Source: Amylibacter sp. (lineage in GTDB: Bacteria > Pseudomonadota > Alphaproteobacteria > Rhodobacterales > Rhodobacteraceae). From it: a stretch of DNA of 64,000 bases. The translations under genes were made by a program, and so were the position numbers. Location of the stretch: positions 1 through 64,000 of the forward strand of contig JAJFHZ010000010.1 of the NCBI GenBank assembly GCA_021775355.1, written 5' to 3'. The notes under the pieces were generated by a model. The model did not search any database and was not told where the DNA came from. It saw nothing but the letters and a program-made list of their open reading frames with translations. This document shows, piece after piece, positions 1 through 9,109 of the stretch. How positions within the stretch are numbered: position 1 is the first letter of the stretch; every line of letters starts with the position of its first letter.

Positions 1-46
1 AATCATAATCCGCGTGTCGGGGGTTCAAGTCCCTCTCCCGCTACCA
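1..46 (+). tRNA. tRNA-Met (CAT), 3' part only
   Basis: The window opens inside a tRNA. Visible are the anticodon loop with CAT at about positions 4-6, the 3' side of the anticodon stem, a T-arm with TTCAAGT loop flanked by GGGGG and CCCTC, the 3' acceptor strand and an encoded CCA ending at 46. The T-arm and acceptor sequence resemble elongator tRNA-Met of Rhodobacterales rather than the CAT-anticodon tRNA-Ile; this distinction rests on memory of family sequences. The 5' half lies outside the window. Confidence 0.85.
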
Positions 47-196
47 ATACCTTCAACGAGTATGAATAGGCAGGCATCCGTACGGTATTCATGTGATGTT
101 GGCCCGCTTTGCCAAAATGGAAAACATACTTTTACTCTTACACATTCTAGCGTATGACGTTTTCATAAGGAAACACAGACTATATTAAGGGTTCGG

Positions 197-1441
197 ATGA
201 AGATTAGTATAATTATTCCAACGCGCGAACGCGCAGAGTATATGCGCTATTCTCTTCAGACAGCCCTTGAGATCCAAGATGCGAACATCGAAATTGTGGT
301 GTGCAACAATGCAAGTTGTGACGACTCCGAAGCAGTGGTTAAAAGCTTTTCCGATCCGCGAATTCATTATGTAAATACTGGTGCACGAATTTCAATGCGT
401 GAAAATTTCAATCACGCGCTAAAACAAAGCAGTGGCGAATATGTGATATTTTTTGGCGATGACGATGGTATTGTGCCAAGCCAGTTTAAATACCTGAGAT
501 ATCTGTTGGAAGCCCATCGCCCAGATGGCCTGTCATGGAACCGTGCAACATATGGCTGGCCAGTAGAGGGTTACGGACGCAAAACCGGCGGGGTGCGGTT
601 TTACCGACATAGCGCATATGGGATACCATTTTTCTACGACCCCAAAAACAAAAACCTTAATGCACTCATGGACTGTCAATTAAGCCACTTGATGCCCGTT
701 ACACCAAATATATATCACGGCTGCGTGTCACGTGCCTATCTGAACAAAATCGCCCCCAAGGGTGACGATTATTTCGATAGTGCCATTCCGGATGTTAACT
801 TTGAATATCGGGCTATTATGCTGGGCGGGAATTTTTTGCATGCTGATCATCCGTTTTCGATCAATGGATACAGCCCTGCCAGCACAGGCGGGGCACACAA
901 TAAAAACAAATCCGAATCTCCCGGCGCAAAAGCGGGTCATGCGTTTATCGCAGAAAACAAGGCTGACCCGCTTAAAGACGTAATGGATCACGCCCTAACC
1001 GTCCCATTGGTATTCTTTTCAACACTTGAAACGGTTATCAAGCGAATGGGTTATACTAAGCGTTTACCGGACTATTTGGCATGGTATCATTTCGGGTTAA
1101 GTACACGGAAAGACAATCTAGAACTTGCACCGCGTATAATGGAAATACTAACGCAGCATGCTAATACGACTGGCAGTGAAGAACAGCTTGCAGCTGCATT
1201 GGAAATGCCACGAAAACCCAAACGCACCTTTAAGGAAAGACTGACGCGGATAAACACGCAAATAAATAGCTTTCGCGTATCGGCGGCGTTTGAGGGTGAA
1301 AACACAATTCTGTCAGCAGCTCATGTGTATGATACGATCTTGGGCGACGACTATGAAGACGTCATTGATCAATCACTTTCACGCAACGCCGCGTGGAAAT
1401 TTGCGCGCCGCCGCGCAAAACCATTTGTGCGTCAATTGTAA
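197..1441 (+). CDS. Glycosyltransferase family 2 protein
   Basis: A 414-residue GT-A fold glycosyltransferase, probably transferring a sugar from an NDP-sugar during surface polysaccharide or O-antigen synthesis on the cytoplasmic face. The N-terminus has the typical GT2 beginning (SIIIPTRERAEYM) and a metal-binding DDD triad at residues 88-90 inside FFGDDDG. The C-terminal third, from about residue 280, has no recognisable domain. The start at 197 has AAGGG about six bases upstream. It is the first gene after the tRNA and sits convergently with the CmcI-like gene seven bases away. Its DNA is AT-richer than the genes after 8.3 kb. The acceptor and donor cannot be read from the sequence. Confidence 0.85.
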   Translation: MKISIIIPTRERAEYMRYSLQTALEIQDANIEIVVCNNASCDDSEAVVKSFSDPRIHYVNTGARISMRENFNHALKQSSGEYVIFFGDDDGIVPSQFKYLRYLLEAHRPDGLSWNRATYGWPVEGYGRKTGGVRFYRHSAYGIPFFYDPKNKNLNALMDCQLSHLMPVTPNIYHGCVSRAYLNKIAPKGDDYFDSAIPDVNFEYRAIMLGGNFLHADHPFSINGYSPASTGGAHNKNKSESPGAKAGHAFIAENKADPLKDVMDHALTVPLVFFSTLETVIKRMGYTKRLPDYLAWYHFGLSTRKDNLELAPRIMEILTQHANTTGSEEQLAAALEMPRKPKRTFKERLTRINTQINSFRVSAAFEGENTILSAAHVYDTILGDDYEDVIDQSLSRNAAWKFARRRAKPFVRQL

Positions 1442-1448
1442 ACTAGTT

Positions 1449-2219
1449 TTAAGAGATACGCTTTAGAAACCCGTCATGTGCCACTGTGATCAACAGCTTG
1501 TCCGCAATCGATTTATCGATTTCAAATTCTGCATGTGTTTTCAGGTAATCCCAAACCGCAGTCTTTGGATTGTCACCAGGGCCCCATGAACGGTCGGGGT
1601 ATTCATCCGCCGGCATGTCTTCGATTAGTGTGTCAAAAACAACGCAATAGCTGCCAACAGAGGTCAATGGCGCGTAGGCTTCAAGTTCGGCACGCACGTG
1701 ATCGTGGGTGTGATTGCTGTCAAGGCACACCAAAACTCTTTTATATTGGTCGGCAATTTTCTTGACCTGTGTAATAATATCATCGTCAATGCTTGATCCT
1801 TGGATCATCTCAATGCGGGAATACATCGGATGTGCTTCAATGGCTGCACGATTGTGTTCACGGATATCGATATCGATCCCAAGAACCTTGCGTTCTGACT
1901 TGGCCGGGTCGATTGTTGTACCCGCCTCAATCGCATCATTCATGTCCAGCAAGGCTAAAATGGAAGCGCTGAAAATCAACGAGCCGCCGTGTGCGATACC
2001 CGTTTCAATAATCAGGTCCGGCTTCACTTCCCAAATCAATTCCTGCATCGCAACAATGTCTTGGGGGTACTGGATTACCGGGCGGTCTTGCCAAGAAAAA
2101 TTATAGCAGTATTTCGGCTGTGTGGATGCACGCAGAAAATCCGCCGCCGTTTTACGCATTTCAGTTTCATTTGCGTAACTGGCAATACGGTCTTTTACTT
2201 CGTCTTTAAACTTGGTCAT
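1449..2219 (-). CDS. CmcI-like (cephalosporin hydroxylase family) methyltransferase-fold protein
   Basis: A 256-residue protein with the hallmarks of the CmcI / rhamnosyl O-methyltransferase family: the SAM-site-like motif ETGIAHGGSL, a GIDIDIR strand end, DSNHTHDHV and a following AELEAYAPL helix. Members of this family in polysaccharide loci are usually sugar O-methyltransferases; the hydroxylase name is historical. I place the start at the ATG at 2219 (MTKFKDEV), preceded by GGGA at suitable distance; an upstream in-frame ATG at 2234 would add five residues. Neighbouring C-methyltransferase and GT2 genes support a role in decorating a glycan. Substrate unknown. Confidence 0.8.
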   Translation of the reverse strand: MTKFKDEVKDRIASYANETEMRKTAADFLRASTQPKYCYNFSWQDRPVIQYPQDIVAMQELIWEVKPDLIIETGIAHGGSLIFSASILALLDMNDAIEAGTTIDPAKSERKVLGIDIDIREHNRAAIEAHPMYSRIEMIQGSSIDDDIITQVKKIADQYKRVLVCLDSNHTHDHVRAELEAYAPLTSVGSYCVVFDTLIEDMPADEYPDRSWGPGDNPKTAVWDYLKTHAEFEIDKSIADKLLITVAHDGFLKRIS

Positions 2220-2322
2220 TTGTAAACATCCCACATTTTCTGTTGTTTGACCCTATTTCAATAAATGTAAAACAGGTCAAGTTACTTAGTCATTTCACGC
2301 CAATTGGCGCAATAATTCCACC

Positions 2323-3528
2323 TTATTCGTTTAATGCCACAAATTCAGGTGACCACCCCATGCTAACTGCCATGTTCTTGATTTCATCAATGTAGTTAGG
2401 GTTCATAATTATAACAGTCGCAACGCCCATCTTTTGCGCAGCCTCAGGACTTATAATAGGAGTTCCGGTTATCGGCATAAAACACTTCTGCTTTGCCTCA
2501 TTCAAATCAATCGCGCAATCAATTCCAAGCAACGGGGCCTGTATCTGGGACATCAAAAGAGTGAATGTAACGCCCTTAGAGGCAGCCCCCCATATAGCGA
2601 CGGGGCCTTTTTGCGAACGTTTTCGAATAAATGAACTCCAGTCGTTCAACATACGCACACTTTCATCCACATATGTTTCAGCAAGTTCTTGCGCGGCTTT
2701 TAGGTCAAACTCATCTGATTCCAACGCCGACGTCTTTGCCAAAAGGTTGGCCTCAGTCCACATATATTGGCCACCATAGACAGCTGTTGTTTTTGCCGAC
2801 AACCCGTATTCGCCTAGAATTCTCGACATGGATTCCGGTGTGTAAATCGAACAATGTTCATAGAAAAAATCCTGAAACGCAGTATTCTTCAATATCCAGT
2901 TTGCGTCAGGTGTTTCAACAAAAAGCGTCCGCGCTTGCGTCGTCATGGGGGCAGCCAATGCACTGACAAACGAATGGACATCGGGCACATGTTCGATTGT
3001 ATGCCTAGAGCACACAACATTTGTGGCATCCGGCACCAGCTTCACCTGATCAGGGCCAAAAAACGTTTTGTGAACCACGGCCCCCTTAGGCAGTTTTTCT
3101 TCGCTGGTGAATGATGGATCAAAGCCTATCGCAGACACACATCTGCCTTTTGCGCGTTCAACGACCAGACGCAGAAAGTCAGCTTCGCCGCAACCTATTT
3201 CAACAAAATGAATATCTTCATCTGGCGGGACCGATTGGATGATCCGATCTGCCATTTCTTCCAAATGCGAAACATAGTAATTTGAAAATGTAACGTCGTT
3301 ATTGTAGCCATCATCATACAAGATTTTATCTTGTTCAAAATCTGCATTCCAAACGAAGCTGCATTTTGCACAGCGAATTATGGTCAATTTTCCGGTAGGA
3401 AAATCCATGGCCTTTTCACGACTACTTAGCGCAACGTTTTGCAAAGTTGGTATATTTTTACGCGCGACCAATACAATGTTTCCATCAAAATTTGCGCAAA
3501 TTGGGCAGGGGTTTTTCGCATTCGTCAT
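2323..3528 (-). CDS. NDP-sugar C-methyltransferase family protein
   Basis: A 401-residue three-part protein. The N-terminus carries two CxxC pairs (PCPIC and CAKC), matching the putative zinc-binding domain of deoxysugar C-methyltransferases. The middle is a class I SAM-binding domain with motif FVEIGCGEADFL. The C-terminal part contains AIWGAASKGVTF, the signature of the C-methyltransferase C-terminal domain seen in TylCIII/NovU-type enzymes. Such enzymes methylate a carbon of a keto-deoxysugar nucleotide to make branched sugars. The ATG at 3528 is chosen over 3546 because GAGATGG lies about ten bases upstream and the CPIC motif then follows at once. Next to the epimerase at 3750, it suggests a branched sugar in the surface glycan. 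Confidence 0.85.
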   Translation of the reverse strand: MTNAKNPCPICANFDGNIVLVARKNIPTLQNVALSSREKAMDFPTGKLTIIRCAKCSFVWNADFEQDKILYDDGYNNDVTFSNYYVSHLEEMADRIIQSVPPDEDIHFVEIGCGEADFLRLVVERAKGRCVSAIGFDPSFTSEEKLPKGAVVHKTFFGPDQVKLVPDATNVVCSRHTIEHVPDVHSFVSALAAPMTTQARTLFVETPDANWILKNTAFQDFFYEHCSIYTPESMSRILGEYGLSAKTTAVYGGQYMWTEANLLAKTSALESDEFDLKAAQELAETYVDESVRMLNDWSSFIRKRSQKGPVAIWGAASKGVTFTLLMSQIQAPLLGIDCAIDLNEAKQKCFMPITGTPIISPEAAQKMGVATVIIMNPNYIDEIKNMAVSMGWSPEFVALNE

Positions 3529-3749
3529 TATTGCCGACCATCTCAATAAGTTTCACTAATGTCTTTATCCTAACAGAATATTCTTAGGAACATCTATTTG
3601 GAAAACTATACCCACAAACCCCTTAAATGATAACACAAAACCTATGTGGAGCAGGCTTGCGAGTGCCAAGTATCAATAAAGCTTGTACCCAATTGCGTTG
3701 GCCTCTAAAATAAAGCTTCGTGACGGCAATGCCAGAATTGAAGATTTAA

Positions 3750-4583
3750 ATGCGACGTATTCTGCTTACTGGGGCTACTGGGTTTGTCGGAAGGCAAATT
3801 CTGAAAGTGTTGGAAAGCCAAGGTCATGAAACGCTTGTCATTGCGCGCCCGGATTGGCGAAATCGAATTGAAGTCGATGAAAAGCTTACGCAGATCAAAG
3901 AAACCCACGACATGTTTCAAGAAACGCATGATTGGTGGTGTAACGTTTTGCAAAACGTCGACATGGTTATACATGCCGCGTGGTATGCAGAGCCGGGGGC
4001 TTATCTGACGTCGCCCAAAAATCTGGACTGTCTCATCGGCACATTGCAACTGGCGAGAGCAGCAGTTGCATCGAATATAAAGCGTTTTGTAGGTTTGGGG
4101 ACTTGCATTGAGTATCAACTATCAGACAACATTTTAACCTTGGAAACCCCATTAGAGCCAACAACACCCTATTCCGCAGCTAAGGTTGCAGCCTATCAGT
4201 CATTGCTAGAGTATTTTGCCCATACCGATACTGGGTTTTTATGGTGTCGGCTGTTTTACCTATATGGCGAAGGCGAAGACCCAAAAAGATTGGTGCCTTT
4301 CCTGCATGAAAAATTAAGTAAAGGAGATGTCGCCGATCTATCCAGCGGTACGCAAATCCGTGATTTCATAGATGTTGGGGATGCGGCAGAAATGATTGTA
4401 GCCGGGGCCCTTGGTCAAACAAATGGCGCTGCAAATATTTGCACTGGTCATGGCCGGTCTGTGAAAGATTTGGCATATGAAATTGCTACTATTTACGGTC
4501 GTGAAGATTTGTTGAATTTCGGCGCGCGCCCGGATAACCTAGTGGACCCCCCAATTATTATTGGGCAACCAACAACGTTTTGA
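3750..4583 (+). CDS. NAD-dependent epimerase/dehydratase family protein
   Basis: A 277-residue extended SDR protein. The NAD-binding glycine motif GATGFVG is at residues 8-14 and the catalytic YxxxK (Y141, K145, in YSAAK) is present. A late RDFIDVGD segment is typical of nucleotide-sugar epimerases and 4-ketoreductases. It is somewhat short for the family (about 300-330). It diverges from the C-methyltransferase gene, so the pair may make one modified NDP-sugar; which reaction (epimerase or ketoreductase) is not decidable here. The preceding 220 bases hold no other gene. Confidence 0.85.
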   Translation: MRRILLTGATGFVGRQILKVLESQGHETLVIARPDWRNRIEVDEKLTQIKETHDMFQETHDWWCNVLQNVDMVIHAAWYAEPGAYLTSPKNLDCLIGTLQLARAAVASNIKRFVGLGTCIEYQLSDNILTLETPLEPTTPYSAAKVAAYQSLLEYFAHTDTGFLWCRLFYLYGEGEDPKRLVPFLHEKLSKGDVADLSSGTQIRDFIDVGDAAEMIVAGALGQTNGAANICTGHGRSVKDLAYEIATIYGREDLLNFGARPDNLVDPPIIIGQPTTF

Positions 4584-4753
4584 TTTTCAAATGACCTATC
4601 GTAAAATACGACAAACCTGTTCGGAAAATCAGGGGTACTACATTGAGCCCTATTACAACCTAAAGGAGGATTGCCGTTGTAATTGAACAAAAAATCAGTA
4701 ACATTATTTATAAGTTACAATTTATATTATGGCGATGGGAGTTTTATCATTAG
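4584..4753. other. AT-rich intergenic spacer
   Basis: No gene is visible. A strong Shine-Dalgarno-like AAAGGAGG at 4662-4669 is followed only by TTG-TAA, and a ten-codon ATG frame begins at 4734 and stops in front of the kinase. These may be decayed starts. Confidence 0.4.
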
Positions 4754-7366
4754 TTGTCCCCTAAATCGAGTGCCACTATAAGTAAATTAGGACATTGTTT
4801 GCATAAAGCTTTTGTCAAACCGAGCCGCGTGGACATAAACGCATTTTTAAGATCCGGTTGGATATTCTGGTCAGTCATGAGCCTTTGCGCCATCGTTACG
4901 GGGTATGCATATATGCTGGCAAAGTCACAGGTAGAGGCGCGAAACGATTCACTATTCAAAAGCATAACTGATGATAATCTTGAGGCACTTCGTGTGAGAA
5001 TGCAGTTGTATGGCCACAGTTTGGACGGGGCAGCCGGATTAATTGCTGCATCAGACAAAGTAACCTTGGCGGATTGGCAACATTATATTGAAACTCTGGA
5101 CATCAAAAATAAATTGCCGGGCATTCGTGGGATCGGGCTGATTATCGCAGTGCCATCGGGCGAAGAACTCCAATTTCTTGAAACTGCCCGCGCCGACGGG
5201 GTGGAAAATTTACAGATACATCCCGAAACACTTGTGGGTGAGAAATTTGTAATCAAATACATAGAACCATTATTGGGTAATGAAGGAATGGTCGGGTTTG
5301 ATATAGCCATAGAGGGCGGTAGAAGGTTGGCGGCAACCAAAGCGCGCGAAACAGGCTTGCCAACAATGACCCAGCACATTGAACTTTCACATGATAACAA
5401 GCATCAACCCGGTTTCCTTCTTTTACGCCCGTATTATGCCACTGGTATATCAATTGATACTGTTGAACAAAGACGTGCCGCAGCGAAAGGGTGGGTCTTC
5501 GCGCCATTTATCGGGAAACAGTTACTTGAAAAACTGACAATAGATCAACAGGTGACGTTTCATATGTCAGTGTTTGACGGCAATACCACCAACGCCAATA
5601 TTTTGATTTACAGCAGTGACAGCAATCAAACAGCGACAATTGATGCTAACTATCAAACATCTGAAAATATCAATATTTTTGGCCGGAATTGGACTGTAAC
5701 CTGGCGCAGCACCCCTGAATTTGATGCGTCTCACCAAAGTAATACACCAATTTTTGTCTTACTGGCAGGTCTACTGTTTAGCGCACTCTATACGTCAATC
5801 ATCGGGGCATTGACATATCGTGAACACAAAGTGCAACGCTTGGTTGACAAAAAAACCCTTGAATTAGCTACGATAGAAGAAAGATGGAATCTAGCGCTGA
5901 AAGGCGCTGAGATCGGAGTTTTCGACATTGATCTTCTCACAGGAAAATCGGTTGTTTCAGACACTTGGAAACGGTTGATGAATATCCCGCTTGATGATTT
6001 GTCCATCGATATGCAAGGCGAGTTTCTTAAAAAGGTTCACCCCAAGGATTTACCCGTGGTGTTGACAGCAGATGCAGCTTGTATTGAAGGAAAAACAGAC
6101 CGATCCGTTTCCGAATACCGGGTACAGACACATCCGGGTATTTACCGCTGGATGCAATCCGATGCTGTTGTGGCTACTCGGGGTGCGGAAGGGAAAGCTT
6201 TACGTCTGATCGGATCCCAAACCGATGTTACTGACTTACATGAGGCGCGTGCATCGCTACGCGCAAGTATAGAACGTTTTCAGGCATTATTTGCCCATGC
6301 TCCTGTCGGGATGGCACTTATCAACGAAAAAGCAACTTTCATAGGAGCCAATAAGGCCCTGTGTAATTTTCTGGAGCTTCCTGAACGAGAGCTGTTAAAT
6401 AAGAGATACTGGGATACCATGTTGCCTGAAGAATCTCATCAAATTATTGCTATAATAGAAGCCTTAAGGAATGGTGAATTAGAAACATATCAAAACGAAC
6501 ATCAATTTGTCGGGAAGAACGGACAAATTCGTTGGGGATTGGCAAGCGTATCACTAGACAAAGACCCCACAACCGGGCGCGAATTATACATCGCACAAAT
6601 ACAAGACATCAATGAGATAAAAGAGTTAGAAAAAGTCAAAGGGGAATTTGTGGCAACAGTTAGTCACGAATTACGCACCCCGCTTACCTCCGTCAAAGGT
6701 GCGTTGGGGCTTTTACATGCAACAATGAAGGTGCCTATACCGGAGACGACTGAGCGACTATTAAATATCGCTAATTCAAATTGTAGCAGGTTGACTTTAT
6801 TGGTGAACGATATTTTAGACATGGAAAAAATTTCTTCCGGGAACTTTGAAATTAACTGGACCAAAGGCAGTCTCAAATCAATCCTAATGACGTCGGTAGA
6901 ACATATGGGGCCGTATGCAAAAGAATGTAATGTTTCTATTAAATTGGATATGCCGCCAAGGGATTTGGATATATGGACTGACAGCGAACGCGTCGAACAA
7001 ATCATGGCTAATTTATTATCCAATGCCGCAAAATTTTCCAATGATAATAGTGAAATTCTTGTAGATTATGAACAAATTAAGGATACCATTCGAATATCGG
7101 TGCGTAACTTTGGCACTGGGATATCCGAAGATTTCAAGTCGGATATATTCAAACCGTTTTCCCAAGGAGACTCTTCTGCAACACGTAAAAAGGGTGGGAC
7201 GGGACTGGGGTTAAATATCTCTAAACAAATTATCGAACAGCTTGGTGGTCAGATTGGGTATGACTCGATCAAGGATTTACACACAACATTCTGGTTCACA
7301 TTACCGCTTATAAAGACTAACCCGACCTCCAAGGTTCCTCTAACTTCCGCAGAACCTCTGGCTTGA
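4754..7366 (+). CDS. CHASE-PAS-PAS sensor histidine kinase
   Basis: A membrane histidine kinase of up to 870 residues. Order: TM1 (about 34-56), periplasmic CHASE domain (about 70-290), TM2 (about 334-355), coiled linker, PAS (about 370-497), PAS (about 505-625), HisKA with phosphoacceptor H638 in SHELRTPL, and HATPase with N-box NLLSNAAKF and G2 box GTGLGLNIS. The G1 box reads NFGTGI, with Asn (about 785) where Asp is usual. There is no receiver domain and no response-regulator gene nearby, so the partner is unknown. The start is uncertain: TTG at 4754 opens the longest frame, but TTG at 4799 has AGGA six bases upstream. CHASE domains bind small extracellular ligands; the ligand cannot be inferred. 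Confidence 0.88.
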   Translation: MSPKSSATISKLGHCLHKAFVKPSRVDINAFLRSGWIFWSVMSLCAIVTGYAYMLAKSQVEARNDSLFKSITDDNLEALRVRMQLYGHSLDGAAGLIAASDKVTLADWQHYIETLDIKNKLPGIRGIGLIIAVPSGEELQFLETARADGVENLQIHPETLVGEKFVIKYIEPLLGNEGMVGFDIAIEGGRRLAATKARETGLPTMTQHIELSHDNKHQPGFLLLRPYYATGISIDTVEQRRAAAKGWVFAPFIGKQLLEKLTIDQQVTFHMSVFDGNTTNANILIYSSDSNQTATIDANYQTSENINIFGRNWTVTWRSTPEFDASHQSNTPIFVLLAGLLFSALYTSIIGALTYREHKVQRLVDKKTLELATIEERWNLALKGAEIGVFDIDLLTGKSVVSDTWKRLMNIPLDDLSIDMQGEFLKKVHPKDLPVVLTADAACIEGKTDRSVSEYRVQTHPGIYRWMQSDAVVATRGAEGKALRLIGSQTDVTDLHEARASLRASIERFQALFAHAPVGMALINEKATFIGANKALCNFLELPERELLNKRYWDTMLPEESHQIIAIIEALRNGELETYQNEHQFVGKNGQIRWGLASVSLDKDPTTGRELYIAQIQDINEIKELEKVKGEFVATVSHELRTPLTSVKGALGLLHATMKVPIPETTERLLNIANSNCSRLTLLVNDILDMEKISSGNFEINWTKGSLKSILMTSVEHMGPYAKECNVSIKLDMPPRDLDIWTDSERVEQIMANLLSNAAKFSNDNSEILVDYEQIKDTIRISVRNFGTGISEDFKSDIFKPFSQGDSSATRKKGGTGLGLNISKQIIEQLGGQIGYDSIKDLHTTFWFTLPLIKTNPTSKVPLTSAEPLA

Positions 7367-7505
7367 TTATAATGACCTTACACAGCAAATATCTCTATAT
7401 CTGAAACAGTGCTCTTCGCGATTAACCTTTTACGCAGAGTTCTTTATACCGATGGACAGAAAACGGATATATACTAGATTTAATTGACTATACGGGGCTA
7501 GACCA

Positions 7506-8312
7506 ATGCAACAAATTACTGTAAATGACAAATCGTTTTTCGTTGACTCTACAGATTACGAATACTTTTGGCCAGCCGTCAATGATGGCGCTTGGGAAAC
7601 AGATACTTATAGAATTTTCGATGAAAACATCGACACCGAAACACTGGTAATTGATATTGGTGCCTGGGTAGGACCAACGGTTCTTTACTCTGCCCAACTT
7701 GCAAAAAAATGCGTAGCCTATGAACCAGATCCTATCGCGTTTCCCCGATTGCAAGATAACCTTAAATTAAATGCAGACGCTTCATGGAGCAAAAACCTCA
7801 CAATCTATGATAAAGCTGTAAACGCTAAAGGCGGGGAAATTCCTTTCGGAAGCCAACATGATGGGGGCGATTCTATGTCCAGTGTCTTGTTTGCAGATTC
7901 TTCGACAAGTTGGGTCGTAGGCGCGGTAACACTGGAAGATGTTTTCGCAGAACACGCAAAACCTAATCAAAAGACTTTTTTGAAAATTGACATCGAGGGT
8001 GGAGAGTACGCATTAATACCGGAAATAAAGGACTTCCTAGCGGATCCAAGAGTGGTTGCATATATTTCCCTGCATCCTCATTTTTTGCGGCGATCCCTTA
8101 AAAAATCTGTCGGAACATTTTTGGGAATTCCAAGATTTATTCAAACAAGGATACAATATCTGCAGATCTACAAAGCATTAATCAAGGCCCTGCCCAGTAA
8201 TAAAAAAGTGACAATAGGTGGTAAAGAATACAAGACGTATACATGGTTTCTTATACATGCTTTCTTACGCCTTCGCACACCCAGCGACGTGTTAATTGTC
8301 AACCGTAAGTAG
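7506..8312 (+). CDS. FkbM family methyltransferase
   Basis: A 268-residue SAM-dependent methyltransferase of the FkbM family. Motif I appears as VIDIGAWVG followed by an acidic strand end (AYEPDP), and the family-typical KIDIEGGEY lies in the second half. FkbM proteins in glycan loci usually O-methylate sugars. It is the last AT-rich gene of the left-end glycan cluster. The C-terminal 75 residues are basic and hydrophobic and not assigned. Start at 7506 follows GGGGCTAGACCA, a weak ribosome site. Confidence 0.85.
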   Translation: MQQITVNDKSFFVDSTDYEYFWPAVNDGAWETDTYRIFDENIDTETLVIDIGAWVGPTVLYSAQLAKKCVAYEPDPIAFPRLQDNLKLNADASWSKNLTIYDKAVNAKGGEIPFGSQHDGGDSMSSVLFADSSTSWVVGAVTLEDVFAEHAKPNQKTFLKIDIEGGEYALIPEIKDFLADPRVVAYISLHPHFLRRSLKKSVGTFLGIPRFIQTRIQYLQIYKALIKALPSNKKVTIGGKEYKTYTWFLIHAFLRLRTPSDVLIVNRK

Positions 8313-8334
8313 AAAACAATATCTAAGCGTGACC

Positions 8335-8946
8335 ATGCCTTATATCGAATATTTCTACTCTGCCCATTCCGCATTCGCATATATCGGTGCCAAAAAGGCA
8401 TTGGAGATATGTAAGGCCAATGGACGCGTATTGCAGCATCGCCCGATTGCATTGAGCCCTGTGATTGAAGCGGTTGGCGGACTGCCTTTTGCAGAGCGCA
8501 CACAAGCGCATGTCGATTACTTTTTCGGCCGTGAGATTGCACGCTGGGCAGAGCTGCGCGATGTGTCTATCATTGATTTTCGCCCGACACATCACGACAA
8601 CCCGCTTGACCTGCCAAACGGCATGTTGATCGCCGCCATAGAACAGGAGGCCGATGTTGATACGCTGTCACATGCGATCCTTCAGGCACATTGGCGTGAT
8701 GACGCGGATATTGCGGATGTATCTTCACTGCACCGTATCGGAAAATCCGCAGGGCTTGATCCTAACCCGTTGCTGGACGCGGCTTTGTCACCTGTCATAC
8801 AGGACATTCACCGCGCAAACACGGATGAGGCGATCAAACGCAGTGTTTTCGGCTCGCCCACTTATTTCGTGGACGGTGATATGTTCTACGGGCAAGATCG
8901 GTTGGAGCTGGTTGAGCGCGCTTTATACAGGTGCTTCGCCAACTAG
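8335..8946 (+). CDS. 2-hydroxychromene-2-carboxylate isomerase / DsbA-family protein
   Basis: A 203-residue thioredoxin-fold protein of the DsbA/HCCA isomerase type. The N-terminus (IEYFYSAHSAFAYIG) carries Ser/Ala in place of the CxxC of true DsbA enzymes, and the C-terminus shows VFGSPTYFVDGDMFYGQDRL, the conserved cis-proline loop and substrate region of this family. These enzymes use glutathione for isomerisation in aromatic catabolism, but many members are of unknown function. I place the start at ATG 8335 because the family begins a few residues before the YFYS motif; a longer frame would overlap the FkbM gene. No aromatic-degradation genes are nearby. Confidence 0.85.
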   Translation: MPYIEYFYSAHSAFAYIGAKKALEICKANGRVLQHRPIALSPVIEAVGGLPFAERTQAHVDYFFGREIARWAELRDVSIIDFRPTHHDNPLDLPNGMLIAAIEQEADVDTLSHAILQAHWRDDADIADVSSLHRIGKSAGLDPNPLLDAALSPVIQDIHRANTDEAIKRSVFGSPTYFVDGDMFYGQDRLELVERALYRCFAN

Positions 8947-9008
8947 TCTGCACAGTAGTTGGATCATATGGCATAAGCGTAAATGGCAAAGACGAATGGA
9001 AATGTTAC

Positions 9009-9036
9009 TTGCAACGTAAAAAACATGCTACATAAT
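9009..9036 (+). promoter_or_regulatory. Possible promoter of the ABC importer operon
   Basis: TTGCAA at 9009-9014 and CATAAT at 9031-9036 are separated by 16 bases, a plausible -35/-10 pair. It points toward the operon starting at 9110. Weak evidence; no initiation data. Confidence 0.3.
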
Positions 9037-9059
9037 CTGGCAAAGGGGATGCCAGATTA
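9033..9059. repeat. Perfect 10-bp inverted repeat (hairpin or operator)
   Basis: TAATCTGGCA (9033-9042) and TGCCAGATTA (9050-9059) are exact inverted copies around a 7-nt AAGGGGA loop. No T-run follows, so it is not a canonical terminator. It lies between the isomerase gene and the ABC importer genes and could be an operator or 5' UTR hairpin. Confidence 0.55.
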
Positions 9060-9109
9060 CCGTTATATCCGAAATACGGATGTTACACTGACTTTGGCAC
9101 GGAAAATAT

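Noticed and set aside
62-92. ATGAATA/TATTCAT inverted repeat just after the tRNA
   Set aside because: 17-nt loop, AT-rich 7-bp stem and no T-run; too weak to call a tRNA terminator.
4662-4682. Strong Shine-Dalgarno-like AAAGGAGG in the spacer before the kinase
   Set aside because: Only TTG followed at once by a stop is in range, so no gene can be supported.
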